A program made the translations under genes and the position numbers. Below the pieces are notes generated by a model. It was not told the origin of the DNA. It searched no databases and saw only the letters and a list, made by a program, of their open reading frames with translations. A stretch of 64,000 nucleotides of DNA from Ampelocalamus luodianensis (lineage: Eukaryota > Streptophyta > Magnoliopsida > Poales > Poaceae): NCBI GenBank assembly GCA_036346255.1, contig CM070634.1:84695020-84759019 (forward strand), written 5' to 3'. Below, one piece after another: positions 11,444-25,400 of the stretch; position 1 is the stretch's first letter, and each line of letters begins with the position of its first letter.

Positions 11444-13497
11444 ATTGGAAAATGGACTCGTACAAATTTACTTCTTTTGCTTGGCTACGAAGTTTGTCGA
11501 CCGTAAAGCCTCCGCAAGCATGATTATTTCTTCGCAAGTGTTACATGGTTATATAAATCGCACGTAAAATGTAAAGCTACCATTTAAAAAAATGAAAAGG
11601 TATTATACTTCTGACAAAAAAAAATTGTTACGCACTGGAAGGGTACCATCTGAAAAGGTGTTCCACTAACATCACTAAACAAATCGAACGTTCTTAACAA
11701 TAACAAGTAGCAGTGGAACACTTGCCGCAGCCTTTTGCACTTATGGATGGTGGTATTCTCATGTTGTGTTATTTTCAGAAAAAAAAAGTGTTTAGTAGTA
11801 ACATGATTGCCTACTTAGAAAGACACAAAAGGCTCTTGAACCTTAAACGACACTCTTGTTTATTTGGTCTAGAAAGAAAGAAAAAAAAAAGTCATCGTAT
11901 TCGTTTTTAAGGGTTAGAAATTCTCACATTAATCAGTGAAAAAAGATCCACACCGCTAATTGCAGTGAGTCTAGATTATAGTGGTGTAGATTAATCAAAT
12001 ATAGATATGCTTTTTTAGATAATGAAAGAATAAGAGTCGTATAACAGGTACACCTCTATATTTCGTTCTATATATATTTTATTAATTGTAGTATCCAATC
12101 GAGCGGTTGCGCAGAAATTCGGCTAGTTTTTGTTTATTTCATAGAGCATGAAGTGTTGGTTAGCAATTAGCATGATGTCTAAAAAAACGTCGTCCGAATC
12201 CAAATTTGAATATATACGCTTATGGATGGGCAACCGTGTCACACTAGTTGAACTAAGCCAGAGTTTATTAGTATTACTTCGTGTAACACCCAGCTTTTAG
12301 TACTATACGACTAGTTTAGCTTGAGTTTGTTACATTAGTATATAATAACTAGTAGGATGGTCTGCGCATTTGTGCAGCTAGATTTGTTTCAAAATTTATA
12401 TAAATATTTGAGAATATATTTATGTATCTTGTAGGTTATTTAAACTTTCAAGATATCATAAATATTGAAAATGACAATAGAACCTCAAAGGAAATTACAA
12501 CCTAAGGAACGTAATTGAAGTATGTATTTTAATGAAACAAAAATCATTTAGCATAATAAGTTGTTGGGATTCTTAAAAACTAATTACTCTCCATGATGCA
12601 TAGATTATGTAGTTGCACGTCCCTATTCTTACTATATTAGTTATTTTTTTCTAATTGTTTGCATGCACATGTACCTCTATTTAATCTCAAGCAATACATT
12701 GGTTATATGTGCGGCAAATTATCTTATTAGTTTACATATGCATACACCGATTCACCATGAGCATACACCGATGTATCATGGGCAATCTACCTTGAATTTA
12801 TCTTCCTTCACACGCCGATTGCCCCACCAAATTATGTGACTTCTATCTCTGCTCGTCGTCATAGCTTTTTTGCTTCAACCTCCAACAGTAAGCCCAAATC
12901 TTGATTAATCTCTCCAGTTATTTTTTTAATGCTAACCATTTCGACAAAAATGCGCATACACATGCAACCTTTGTCAATCCCAGTTGAGGACACATGTCAC
13001 GCTCTCTCCAATGAGCCCAAGTATATTCCCTATGGTTGTGCCATTTGTACTCCAAGCTTTTTACTCATCTGTCTATGTACGTCTGCGCTTCTATTCGTAC
13101 ATATGCATACATGTTTGACGTCCTCTTCTCTCGTGTCAGTCGCTCCTCTTCTTCGATGTTGGCTAACTCAACGTTGTGGCTTCTTCACTAATCGCGGCGA
13201 TCTCTTATCTTCACTAATGTTGGTATGTCTACTTTAGTCGTTGTCTAACGATATGGACAATCTTTCCGATATCGCCGACAACGACATGTTCCTCATCAGT
13301 AATGGCACACTCCTAGCTACTCAATACCCCCATATTGTCCTAGCTCTTCAGTGCAAAGCTTCATCTCCTCTTAGCCAGGACTTCCCCATCATCAAACTTC
13401 TTTGGCCACTAACTTCTTCTACAACGATGACGCTCACCATTTGTTATCATAACTATTGGCTCCTTCAACACTGAATTTTCTCTTCAATAGCTTTAAC
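11444..13497. other. Intergenic, nothing supported
   Basis: AT-rich sequence without a recognisable gene, RNA or paired repeat. A 102-codon open frame at 12929-13237 has no family features and I regard it as chance. Confidence 0.35.
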
Positions 13498-13540
13498 ACG
13501 GTTAGCAAAAGAAAGGTGGACTAGGTTCGCGACACATTCA
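13498..13540. repeat. 43-bp direct repeat, left copy
   Basis: The sequence acggttagcaaa...ggactaggtt...cgacacattca recurs at 19120-19161 in the same orientation with three or four differences. The two copies bracket the decayed copia element and may be the last shared remains of its LTRs. Confidence 0.6.
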
Positions 13541-13757
13541 CAGTCGCGCGTCACAAGTTAAGTGATTGCCACACGAATATACACGCATGCGCGCATACGT
13601 GCGTGTGTGTGACTTTAGCTATAGTCCTCCTCATATCACCCCATATCATGTACACATATTTCAAGGGTGGCAACGACTCCACCTTATAAAATGCTCTCCC
13701 ATCACTTGGCTAAGTAATATAGGACTAAACCATACACTTATGGGCCCAATTCTAACA
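13541..13757 (-). mobile_element. 3' LTR remnant of copia element 1
   Basis: On the minus strand a polypurine tract (GGTGGGAGGT, just above 13757) is followed by TGTTAGAATTGGGCCC, a copia-type LTR start. About 90 bp in is TTTATAAGGTGGA, a TATA box also present in the LTR of the second copia element (around 58,890). The inner limit is uncertain. The LTR could extend to 13498. Confidence 0.5.
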
Positions 13758-14113
13758 ACCTCCCACCAATTCCAAGGCAAGCAGCAAAAACGATGATAAG
13801 GACTATTGTTATGAAGTGTTGTTAATATGCCAACCTTTTAGTGTAAGTCTCGTACGGGTTAAACTTACACCTAGAACAACAAGATTCATCTTCTAACAGC
13901 TGATGAATGGACTATGCTTTGAATTCATAACTTTTTGTGATTAGATTTTACTTGAAATCTGAACTGATACTAGACTGTCAAAGAACCACACTTAAATAGA
14001 GCATTATTTGATCATGCTCCCTTATCTGCTTATGAGTTTTCTAGAGAATGGTCTATTCTCATGAACTGTGACCTCACAGTTAAACTCAAGTATGTGTATT
14101 CATTTTAGGTATC

Positions 14114-14229
14114 CTGTAGGCTAATACATTTTCCCTCATTGGACACTAGAATGCATTAAGGCTTTAAGTCACTGTAGGCTAATACATTTTCCCTCATTGG
14201 ACACTAGAATACATTAAGGCTTTAAATCA
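14114..14229. repeat. 58-bp tandem duplication
   Basis: Two adjacent 58-bp units starting ctgtaggctaatacat differ at only two positions (gcattaag/acattaag and ttaagtca/ttaaatca). They lie between the LTR remnant and the RNase H end of copia element 1. Confidence 0.85.
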
Positions 14230-14363
14230 CCCTTCCATATAGTTGAGAGTGCTTTGTTTATTACGACACATGTACAAATATTATTAATTGTACTCTCTTG
14301 TTATAACTTCAACTTGTTTTTCCAATTACCTAAGTCACAGGATCTCCGATCAAAAGGTATGGG

Positions 14364-17300
14364 TTACTGTTGAGTTGTAACTCCAATAGATCTCATTCCC
14401 ATATCCATAGACGCAACGGAAATTGCCTTCTGTGCTAGCCCCTTTGTGAAAGGGTTTGCCAGATTTTTCTCAGTGCGAATATAATTCACAATAATCACTC
14501 CGGAGTTCCTCAGTTTTCTCACAGATTTAAGCCTGCGCTTCACGTGTCTAGAGAACTTCATGTTATCCTTAGTACTTGTAACCTTAATAAACATTGTTTG
14601 GTTACCACAGTACATTAGGATTGTCGGTATTGGTCTCTCAACCAATGGCAAGTCCAATAGTAGCTCTCTAAGCCATTCAACCTCAACAGTGGCTGTGTCT
14701 AGTACTACAAGTTCTGCTTCTATGGTTTACCTCGTCAATATGGTTAATTTACATGACCTCTATGAACTGTTGCACCTGCTAAAGTAAAGACATAACCACT
14801 TGTAGCTTTGACCTCATATGCATCAGAGATTCAATTTGAATCACTATATCCTTCTAATACAGATAGATACCCATTATAATGAATTCCATTACGAGGTTGT
14901 GCCACTCAAGTCGCGTAACACTTTCTCAAATACCTTCCAGTGATCATCTCCTAGGTTAGAAGTAAACTGACTTAATTTGCTCACAGCAAATGATATGTCA
15001 GGTCTCGTGGCACCAGATAGATACATAAGAGACCCAATAATTTGTAAATATCTCAATTAATCTTTGCTTAATCCCTATTTCTTTCGAAGGTTAACACTAG
15101 CATCATAAGGAGTTGGAAAATATTGTAGTTCTCAAAGCCGAACCGACTCAATATTTTCTCAGCATAATGGGATTGGTTCAATGTGATCTCAACCTCATTT
15201 TTGATCAAATTAATATTCAGAATAACATTTGCCTCTCCTAAGTCTTTCATATCAAAACATCTAGATAAGAAAGATTTGACCTCGTTAACAATAACAGTAT
15301 TTGTCCCAAATATAAGTATGTCCTCGACATACAAATACAAAATCACTCCTTGACCCCCCACTTATCTGCCTCATTCACAGCAAAACCAGCAGATGTTAAA
15401 GTTTTATCAAACTTCTTATGCTATTGTTTAGGTGCTTACTTTTGGCCATACAATGATTTGATCAATTTGCACACCTTATTTTTCTGTCTAGAAATCACAA
15501 AACCATCTAGTTGCTCCATATAGATTTCTTTCTCCAACTCTTCATTAAGAAAAGTTGTCTTTACATCTATTTGATGGATGTGTAGACTATGGGAAGCAGC
15601 TAATGCAATGAGCACTCGAATGGTTGTTAATCTGGCAACAGGAGAGTAAGTATCAAAATAATCCTCACATTCTTTCTAGGTGTAACCCTTGGCCACAAGT
15701 CGTGCCTTGTACTTATCAATAGTACCGTCAGATCTCATTTTCTTTTTAAATATCTACTTGCATCCAACAGGTTTGCACCCGCTAGGCTGATTAGTGATCT
15801 CCCATGTCCCGTTAACCATGATGGAATCCATCTTGCTATGGACAACCTCTTTCCAATACTCAGCATCAGGTAATGCATAAGCCTCTAAAAGAGTTTTTGG
15901 CACATCATCCACAAGGTATACAATAAAGTCTTCGCCAAAGGTTTTCTCAACCCTTTGTCACTTGCTCCTGCGAGGAACCACTTCGACTAAATTGTTATCT
16001 TCATCAGGAATATCACAAACTGGTAGTATATCACTCATTGGTTCAGAGATAGTGGTAGGTTCAAAATTACTATTATTCATAGTTTGATTATCCTCAATTC
16101 GAGAAGTACTGCATGCAGTTCTCATATGATAAATATCCTCAAAAAATGAAGCATCTCTGGACTTCATTATTGTGTTAGCAATAATCTCAGGAGTTTCTGA
16201 TTTTACTACTAAAAATCTATAGGCGTGTTGTTACGTGCATATCCTAGTAAGACACAATCGACTATTTTAGATCCAAACTTTTTCTGTAATGGTATATTAA
16301 CTTTTGCCAAACACCTCCCAAGTTCGCAGAAAATTAATATTCGGTTTTCTCCCCTTCCATCACTCATACAGAGAAATCTCACATTTTTTTAGTGATTACT
16401 CTGTTTAGAACGAAAGTTGCTGTCAAAATAGGTTCCTCCCACCATATCTTAGACATATCGGCACTCTCCAACATGGCATTCACCAAGTCTGTTAGTGTCT
16501 GGTTTTTTCTCTCAGCCACCCCGTTTGATTGGGGTGGGTATGGTGGTGTAACTTCATGGATTATTCCATGTTCAAAACAGAATTGAGAGAATTCATGAGA
16601 GATATACTCTCCTCCACGATTAGACCTTAGTCTTTTAATTTTCTTTTCTAGTTGGTTCTTAACCTCGACCTTATAAATTTTAAAATAATTTAAAGCTTCA
16701 TATTTTGTTTTCAGTATATACACATAACAATATCGTGATGCATCATCAATAAGAGTTAAAAAATATTTTTTGCCTCCTTTTATCATCAATCCATTCATCT
16801 CACATAAGTCGGAATGGACAAGATCTAATTGTACAAAGTTCTTTTCCTTGTATAACCCCTTAAAGGGTTTTCGAGGTTGCTTCGCTTGCACACAAGTTTG
16901 GCACTTTGCTCTTTTGACAATTTCATATTTTGGAATTAAATTCAATCTGAATATTCAAACAATACTATCAAAACCAATATGACAGAAATGGGAATGACAT
17001 ATATTGGCCTCACATTTATTCAAACCAATTGCAACATTCGAATTATAATAATACTCTAAAGTACTTATGCGGAACAAGCATCTGCTCTCATAGCCTTTAC
17101 CAACAAAATTATCAAACTTAAACATTACAACTTTATTTGACACAAATACTAGCTTATAACCATCCCTGCATAGAAAAGAACCACTAACGAGAATCTTGTT
17201 TATTATTGGCACATGCTGCACGTTCTTCAAATGGACAGTCTTCCCTGAAGTAAGCCTCAGATCTACTGTGCCAACATCAAGAACAGAAGCATACGACCCA

Positions 17301-18596
17301 TCCACCATTAGGACGGAGGAAGCTCCGACTGCCTAATAAGAAGAAAACAAGAAAAATATCATAACATACGTGAACATTAGCTCCAGTACCAATCCACCAA
17401 TCAGTGGATTGACATGCTAAAAAAACAACAGATGAATTACCATACCCGCCTGTTGAGGCCTTGCTTATGATCACGTTGATAGCCTTTTTCTTTGGTTGTT
17501 CAGCATCCTTCCTCATGTCATGTCTTTTAGTTTTCTTCTTAAAGCTAGTTGTCTTACGAAAATAACAGTCCTTTGCCCCATGACCATTCTTTTTCACACA
17601 CAAAGCAGGTGATGTTCCTCATGTCCTTCTTTTTAGTTTTCTTCTTAAAGCTAGTTGTCTTGTTTGGTTTAAAGCCATTATTTTTCTTGCCATATCTTTT
17701 CTCTATGACATTTGCATTGATCCAATTGTTCTAACTAGAAGTGCTTGGTGTATTTTTTTACTCTTGTCTTTTCTTCCACATCACAGGCAGCAACGAGATC
17801 CTCAATAAATATCTCTTCCCTCTTCTGCTTTAAGCTAGTGGCAAATCCTGTCATGAAGTAGAAAGTTTGGCAATAATTCCCGAACCACAAACTTAGGAGG
17901 CAAAATGCCACCCAAATGCGTAATCTTGCCGACCAGTGGCTGAAGCTCATAAGCCTGTGCAACTATCGACTTAGTATCATTCATGATGTAGTCGAAGAAT
18001 TGCTTGCATATGTAGAGCTAGTGACCAACCTCAACTTCCGTATATTTGTGTTCTATTGCATCCCATAACTCTGTGACGGACTTGAAGTCCATGTACACAT
18101 CATAGAGCTGATCTGTCAATATGCATCCAAGAGCAGTGTTGTTATCTGTGACGAACCACATGGTCTTTTCAATCGTAAATAGATAATGTGGATGGATCAC
18201 TCACCACAACCTCAAAGACATGAGCTAAAACTTGACCCTTATCTGCCATCTACGAAAGTTCTGACCAGAAAACCTCTCAGGTTTCATAGCATCAGAAGCA
18301 CCAACCATTGTTGAATCACAAAAATATCCACTATAAGGTTTCTGAAATATTGGAAATATGGACAATATATTAATTTCTGATTTTATTGCGAGGCAAAGAT
18401 CACATAAAAGTAGAGATACATAAAGTAATACTAACAATAGGCAACTCATTGCACTTCTAAACATATACAATAATAGGATTATAACAGAATAGTTTGATCG
18501 CACAACCAACTTACAGTCGGACTTGATGAAGAAGAGGAAGTAGCGCAGACTCGAAACGATGCATAACGTAGATGAAGTAGCACAGCGAGTGGTCAT
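14364..18596 (-). pseudogene. Decayed Ty1-copia gag-pol (element 1)
   Basis: Domains run in copia order on the minus strand. Gag lies near 18,600-17,740 (MKPERFSGQNFRRWQIRVKF). A zinc-knuckle remnant (GHGAKDC) lies near 17,580 and a protease-like WWIGTGANVHVC near 17,400. A GAG-pre-integrase region covers 17,308-16,955. Integrase is the longest open piece, 16,945-16,379, with DDASRYCYVYILK and PYPPQSNGVAERKNQ. Reverse transcriptase spans about 15,850-15,070, with YVED in place of YVDD. An RNase H tail is at 14,657-14,364. The RT has several in-frame stops replacing W or Q codons (for example 15754-15756 and 15676-15678) plus frameshifts, so it is non-functional. The Gag exon follows an acceptor-like AG, as in the related element at 58-64 kb, suggesting a spliced gag leader in this lineage. 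Confidence 0.85.
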
Positions 18597-19093
18597 GCAG
18601 ATACACTATCCAGAAACCTTATTGTCGCCCCGTGCAAGTGAACTCTGCGACAATGGTTTAGAGATACTCGCTCACCCTCCTTCCCGGTGCACGCAGAGGA
18701 GAAAGGATAGCTTGATTCGACATCACAACTCTCCAACTTAGTAGAACAGAGGGGAAGAAGAAGAAAATGGAAGTCAATCAATCGATTGATCTCTGGTCTA
18801 GACGTCTCCAGATCTTTTTAAGATCAAAACAATTACTCTCTAGTAACTACATAATAAAGTGCATATTAAACCACTGATAACTGCTAATCCAAAACCAATT
18901 AATAGTAATTAAGCGGTGTTTGTCAGTTCCTGATTACACACTGGTCTACAGTTTTGACTATTGGTCTATAGCTTTAACCAGTATATTTCAACCACACTAG
19001 TCTATGGACCTGACCACTATTTTTCGACCACTGTGTTTCGACAACTTTATTTCGATCACAATGTTTCGACCATCTTTATTCTAACCAATCTAA

Positions 19094-19111
19094 AAGAGAG
19101 AGAGAGAGAGA
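19094..19111. repeat. (GA)9 microsatellite
   Basis: An uninterrupted GA dinucleotide run next to the right copy of the 43-bp repeat. The sequence to its left (about 18,950-19,080) is a degenerate tttcgaccac-type simple repeat. Confidence 0.85.
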
Positions 19112-19119
19112 AAAAATGT

Positions 19120-19161
19120 ACGGTTAGCAAAAAAAAGTGGACTAGGTTCACGACACATTCA
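19120..19161. repeat. 43-bp direct repeat, right copy
   Basis: Same orientation as the copy at 13498-13540 and about 5.6 kb away, on the other side of copia element 1. It differs by a one-base length change in the A-run and a few substitutions. Confidence 0.6.
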
Positions 19162-20748
19162 ATATCTGATATGTATCCGTATTTTATAGGATATCTGAAA
19201 GACATAAGATAAATAATCAAAATGGATATACGATAAACATCAACATCTTTTAATATCCTTTATGGTTTTCTAGTCATTGACTAATATATAATACGAATTT
19301 ACATTTTATTATGTTTATGCTGTTAAGTAGGATAAATAATTGTCTAATAGATAATATAATTTGACACTTTTGTTAATGAAGTTATATCTTTTCTTTATGT
19401 ACACACCCTCCGCCAAGTTATCGGTGACCGATTTGAATCCAATCCGCATTGGCTGCGTGCCTGTTTTTCAAAAAATCTGTATTTATATTTATATCCTAGT
19501 TATTTGTATCTAACTCTAAATCAGATGTAAAAATATGGGTTAGAACGCAGAAAGAGCACTCTCCACCCGTTTTCACACCTACGCGCGTGTGCGTGTGGAC
19601 GCCGTCCGGTGCAGCACTGCAGCCTAGCGCGCGGGGGTTTTCCTGCCTGAAGCGGACGTCTCAACCGAAGCGGCGTACTTTTCCCTATTCTTGTCTAGTT
19701 GTCTGTGTGCTATGTGTATCTTCTCCTGTATGGTCGGTAGAAAAGAACGGAGATTTTCGATCGACCAAACAAACCATCAGGACGTACGTGCCAATGGAAC
19801 AGCCAACGTTCTTCTAGCTTGCAGGCTAGGTCTCCGCTCAATGTGAATTCTACAGGGGGAAAACACGATAACGTTTATAGTAGTAACTAGCCAACATGGA
19901 TCAGTTGGTAATCTTTTTCCGTTCATGCTCACTTCTTCTTTTTAATCAAAGGGTGCTTAAATCTCTCGATTTTAATTAATGAAATCAGTCGGAGTAGGCA
20001 GACTTAGGCATCAAGCGCAGGTATATGTTGAGGGCACGCCAGCTCCCACGCAAACTGAGCATCGCGCAGTTCCTTTGTTTCTAAGAATCAAGTCCCTAGC
20101 TCAGCATCCAGCGAGAGAAAAAAAAACTAACCGCGACTTTTCTTGCTTGTAAACCGGGTATCCGTCATCCAGTATGCGCACTTCTCGGTAGACGCACATG
20201 CACAAATTGTTCATGAGTGTCACTGGATCTAAAGTTCTAAACCCAGTCGTTAAAACGCCACGGAACTTTTATTATGTTAACAGTGTGCATGTACATCAGC
20301 CAAGAGATTTGCGGCGAAAAAGGTGTTGATGGGAAAAAAGCGTACATGTTCATGTTCATGGAAAGCAATACCAACTTACAAATCAACTCCACTTCCATTG
20401 CATCATTGAGCTAGTGACAGGCATGCATGTGGCAAAATCACAATCATTGCACTATCTTGGCGCTATAATCTTGCTACATCAGAGAAATTGTAGATTTGCT
20501 CGAATATATTTGCTGCATTAGGGCGGCCATGGGGACTTTTGGCTTTGGGCCACCGATCCCCGGCAATGCTTACGAAGTTTCTTCTCTTGTTTTCCTCTGC
20601 GTCTTTTGGTCAAGGAGGTGCTCGATTCTGCGACACGTTCAACTGATGATTGTGCTTCATCGCCAAGTGGCCATGCCGTGACAAAAACAGGCTAGTTAGT
20701 AGTACTAACATTAACATAGTTTGGCAGAACTCTTTGCAGCTGGATTTA
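19162..20748. other. Intergenic, nothing supported
   Basis: No gene, RNA or paired repeat is recognisable. ORFs here are short and lack features. Confidence 0.35.
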
Positions 20749-21806
20749 GGGTTGCCACCCTGAGCCCACTTCGCCTGGACAGAGTCGAGCCGGAGACGAG
20801 CCTAGGTGTGTTTGGTTGGCGCCTTAGGAGGCTGCCTAGTTCAGGCTGGGACGTCAGGCTCAGGCGCACGAAAATGGTGGCCTGGCTCCCAGGCGAGCGC
20901 GTCTTCCTCCTCGCTCGGTGTTTTCCTGCTCGTGTACGCCAAGCCGCCGGCCTTCACCCGGATTCTCCCCGTCCTGGCCTTTATAAGCGCGCCATCCGCG
21001 TCACAATCTTTGCCCCAAGCTCCTCTCCAAAAGCCCCAAGCCGCCAGACCCAGTTTCGCCTCCATCTCGCCGCAATCCGCTGAGGAGCTGCCGCTGCCGT
21101 GAGCCATTCTCTGTCGCATTCCGCCGCCATCCATCGTCCACCGCCCTTGTCGTCTTCACTGTTGGAATCGCGTGTCCACATTCTACGTTGTGGTCCCATC
21201 ATCTTTGTCTGAGCATCACCGAGCCGCCGCCGACCTTGTCCTCCCCAAAGCCGGCCGCCGCCTCCTCCGTTGATCTCCTCGCCGGTGAGCTCTTTTACTC
21301 CCCCGAGTGCGTCATCTTGAGCTCCTCATCTTCCTCCTCCAATCCTCACCTCCCTCTCGGTCTCTCCGTCACTGTGCCACCCTGCCGCCGCCGCATATTC
21401 TTCCCCGTCGCTTGTCTTCCCCGTGTCTGGCTGCAGGGTGCCACCGTCGGACTACCCTAGTGGATGCTTGTCCGCGACGTCACCACCCACGCGCTCGCCT
21501 CGGTGTCCCAACCCAGTTTTGACCTCTCCGGTTGTCGACGACGAGTCCTCGCCGACGCCGAGCCGCCTCCACCAAGCGAGCCGGAAGAACAGAGGATGAA
21601 AAAGGAAGGAAGCGTATTTCCTGTTTTTACGCTTCCTAATTCTAAAAATGTAAATTTTGGTTTGACACTATCTTCAGGCACATGTCACCAACCAAACACC
21701 ACATTTCTAGGCTTGCCTGACCAGACAAAAATAATCTTTTTTCAGGCTACTCTCACGCATCACTTTTTCTCGGGCATGGCTGTCAGGGTGGCAACCAAAT
21801 AGACCC
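20749..21806. mobile_element. PIF/Harbinger-type element with GC-rich interior
   Basis: The left end GGGTTGCCACCCTGAG and the inverted right end (GGGTCTATTTGGTTGCCACCCTGA) share the GGTTGCCACCCTGA core. Both flanks are TTA (20746-20748 and 21807-21809), the PIF/Harbinger TSD. A second inner inverted pair, GTGTTTGGTTGG (near 20,810 and 21,695), suggests a composite or nested pair of related elements. The 600-bp interior (20,960-21,560) is strongly GC-rich, like the 5' end of a grass gene, so it may be captured host sequence. I cannot identify a source gene. Confidence 0.65.
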
Positions 21807-22082
21807 TTACTCGCTAGGCTGTTTTACTCCGTCTTGTTGCTGCATGTGTTCCTCAATTTCTTTTGCCTGTTTCCTACCAATTTTGAGTTATAAAAACCAC
21901 AGTACTTGGGTTCAGGTTATATTATCAGCAATATTTCATCTACAATATGGTGGCATCTTAATCATGTGATATTCGTGTGGCCTAATTATTTGCATTTCTA
22001 ATACTTTTCTCGATAGTATTTCATCAACAAGGGCGCTATTATATTTACTTCCCCTGTACCTCTCTAAAGACCATAAAATTTA

Positions 22083-22240
22083 GGGATTATCGATGATTTG
22101 CCATTAAGTTGATGTACAATTGATAGTTTGCCACTCCATGTCTCACTGACATGTGGGTCTCGGGGCCACATGTCAATGAGATATGGAGTGACAAATTATT
22201 AATTGCACATCAACTGTTGTGGCAAATCTGCCAATCCCTC
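22083..22240. mobile_element. Mutator-type MITE
   Basis: A 158-bp element that is almost entirely an inverted repeat. The two arms (…GATTTGCCA…TTGATGT.CAATT…CACTCCAT.TCTC…GACATGTGG) pair through to the centre. A perfect 9-bp duplication TAAAATTTA flanks it at 22074-22082 and 22241-22249, diagnostic of Mutator-like elements. Confidence 0.85.
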
Positions 22241-22496
22241 TAAAATTTATTGGAAGTATTTTGTATCGACAATGGCAATATCATATTCAATGTTCATATC
22301 AGTGGCAGAGCTGTATAAGGTGCATGGGGTACAGTTGTATCCCCAAATTTTTTGGTAAAAAATCAAGTATATACATCCCTTAATATAGAAAGTATACACT
22401 ACGTACTCCTTCAACTGCAGCACGTAGCCCAATAGGCCCAACAAGCAATCCAGCAACAGCCACAGCTGAGCAACGCCATCACCCATCAGCAGCAAT

Positions 22497-25400
22497 TGTA
22501 ACGTCCCAAAATTTGGCTTTTCAAAAATCTTTTGAGTAGTTTAGGTCCCTGAAAAATTTCACCAATTTTATTTGAATTAATAAAGCTTAATTGGAATTTT
22601 CCTAAATTAAAAATATTTAATTTGACTAATATAAACATTAATTAAATAAAAATTTGTGTTATTTGGCTTCCTTGTCCTTCAAGGAATTTTTGGGTATTTT
22701 CTGAGATTTTTCTGGATTTGTTTGCTATTTTATTTGGTCTCCTTGATTTTTGGGATTTCTTTTAATTCCAAAAATCAGGTTTTCTCTCTCCTGCCCACGT
22801 GCTACAGTAATCGCGAAACACTGTTCATCTTCAATCTCAGAACCGAACGCGAGTCCAGTACGTGCCCGTTTTGAACTCAAAATTTCTAATTTCCATATCT
22901 TCCTCTACGGTGCATATAAAAGCGAGCCGTTTGCGCCCACGCGTCCGTATTGATCTCCTCTTCCAATCCCCTGAATTGGTTTCCTCCAAACCGATCTATT
23001 TTCGCCGCAATCTCCAGAAAACCGAGCTCCAACCAAAGTTCTTCTCCGGCGAACTACGGCTTCATCCGACGTCCCCCGGTCGAACCGTCTGCGGCGTTGG
23101 CTTCGCATCGTCGCGTTCTACGTCATGGTTCCTTCCTCTTCGCCCGAAGATCACCGGAGCACCGTCGGCCATGTCAAGCCCTAAAGCCGAAACGTGTTCA
23201 TCGCGTTCCTCGCTTCCTCGGTGAGTTTCTCCAAAATCCGACCGCGTCATCTTGTGCCCCTCGTCAATAGCTATCTTTCCCCTCTTGTAGCTTCAAGTTT
23301 CATCCACCGTGCGCCGAGAATTTGACGTTCTCTCGCCTCTTGTTCGTCGTCCTTCTCCGGTCAATTACTCCGCAACCGTTGATCCCTGCCTTCAACTCCA
23401 CCACCGTTGAGTTCGCGTCGCCGCGTTCTACGCCGTGCTCACCTCCCTTTTCGCAGAGCATCGCCGGAAGTGTTACGCGCCCGTGAGGCCGCCGTCGTCG
23501 GCGTTCTTCGCGTCGCTGCCGTCGCATGGAGCAAAATCTTGATGTCCGGACCGCGTCATCATCTCCGGCTCGTCGTTTCCTTTCCGTTTTGCCCCTTCGC
23601 CACCGTTGGTTCGCCTCCGTTCGTCGTCACCACCTTGAGCAAGAATCAGCCTAATCTCTGTTTACTATTCATGCTGTTGTCCAGTACGTGAGTGCCCAGT
23701 TCTGTTCCTTCTCTGGTTTCCTTTCTTGTTTTCTTTCACATCTATGATATGTGGTCAGGCTTGGTTAATCCCTTGTGTTAATCCCCGTTGTTAATTCTTT
23801 TCTCTAATCCTTGCTTTCCATCTCAGCGCCAAAATTCATGCCACTATGCCAGGAGGAGCCGCACCTTCTCTGTTCATGTCTGTTGATGCTTCCATGTGTC
23901 TAGTACATGTATTCTCAGTTGATCCATTATCTCTGTTAATTCTTCGTCTATGTTGATTTGGCCCACTTGGCATTCAATCAATCCAAACCAAATATCTATT
24001 TATCACTTACATGTAGACCCTACATGTCATCCTCCTAATTAAACACTTTAATTATTTATCTTTCTTACATGCGGGTCCCGTATGTCAGTCAAATCTTGGT
24101 CAAACCCTATTGATGAGCTTAGTCCACCGTGGACTAGCATATCTCTGTGGACTCGGTCTATAGACCAGTGGCCCACATGTCAACCCCTAATTCTATTTTC
24201 GGGAATTAATTTAATTCTTGAAAATCCTTTTATCTTATTGGTCCCACTTGTCACTCTCTCTACCTTATTTCGGAATTATTTTAATTCTAGAAATCCATAA
24301 ATCTGATCAGTCCACCTATCATACACTTATTCTTTTCTAATATTTTCGGAATAGAATATTCGATAATATTCGTAAAGCTTTTCATCATTTCATGTGAATT
24401 CCAATCTTCCAAAAGCCATATCTTCTTCATCCGAATTCCGATTGAACCCATTCAAGTTTCTAAATTCATCTAAATTCAATATCTACCTTCCAGTACCATC
24501 CAATTTCAATTTGGAGTTTATTTGATTTGTCTTTTGAATTTAGTTTGTTTTGCGCTTTCTTTCTCGTTAGAAAGTCCGGAATCGTCAGAAGGAGTGAAGA
24601 TCAAGCAAGTAGAGGATTGAAGATAAAATGAGAACATCATTGCTATAGCAAGGCAAGTTACACCTTTGATCATATTGAACCCAGTTTTCAAAATTACTTT
24701 GATTTAAATTATTGCATTTACTTTAAGTAATTATTTAAATGCTTTTGGGTTTAGCTATTAATCTAATTTGTTATATCCACTTTGTCTATTGTATGTCATA
24801 ATCTTTTGTCACCCTAGATTGGTTCATATTTAGTTGGTGCTATGGTATTACCAACGTGGGTTGGTTAGTACGAGTAGATTGCTTAGCCATGCAACGAGTC
24901 ATCATCATCACCTGAGTTGCAATTATAAATTTGACTAAGTGACTATGGAACTTTGTGTAAAACTGTGTGCTATGTGTTATTACTTCGTGATGGCATGTGT
25001 TGCACTAAAACCAATTGGGTGGTAAAGGATTTGGGTGAGGCAAGTGGTGGAGGCGTGTGACATGGTGGACTATGTGATGGGAATGATAATCTTTGTGACT
25101 TAGTTAGAAAATGGAAGTCTTGCCTTGGTCAATTAAGGACTTAACTTTGTGCGCCATTGAACGAGAGCCTTCTTTATGCGACCACATGCACGGTATGGGA
25201 CGGGCCTAACTTAGTAAGTTATGGATTCTCGGCATTGATGTTCGGTGGTAGGTTAGGCTTTGTGATAGGGTGGAGGTGTGACTACTTGGTGGTTGCATCG
25301 CGGGAGGATTCGTCGTCCCGTCCAGCGGTGTGTGTTATGCATGGGCTTTGTGATATGTATAACGGTTTGTAAGCTTCTTGGGAATGTCAATGTTTGAGAT

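Noticed and set aside
12929..13237. 102-codon plus-strand ORF in intergenic DNA
   Set aside because: No recognisable domain, AT-rich and isolated, with no splice or promoter context.
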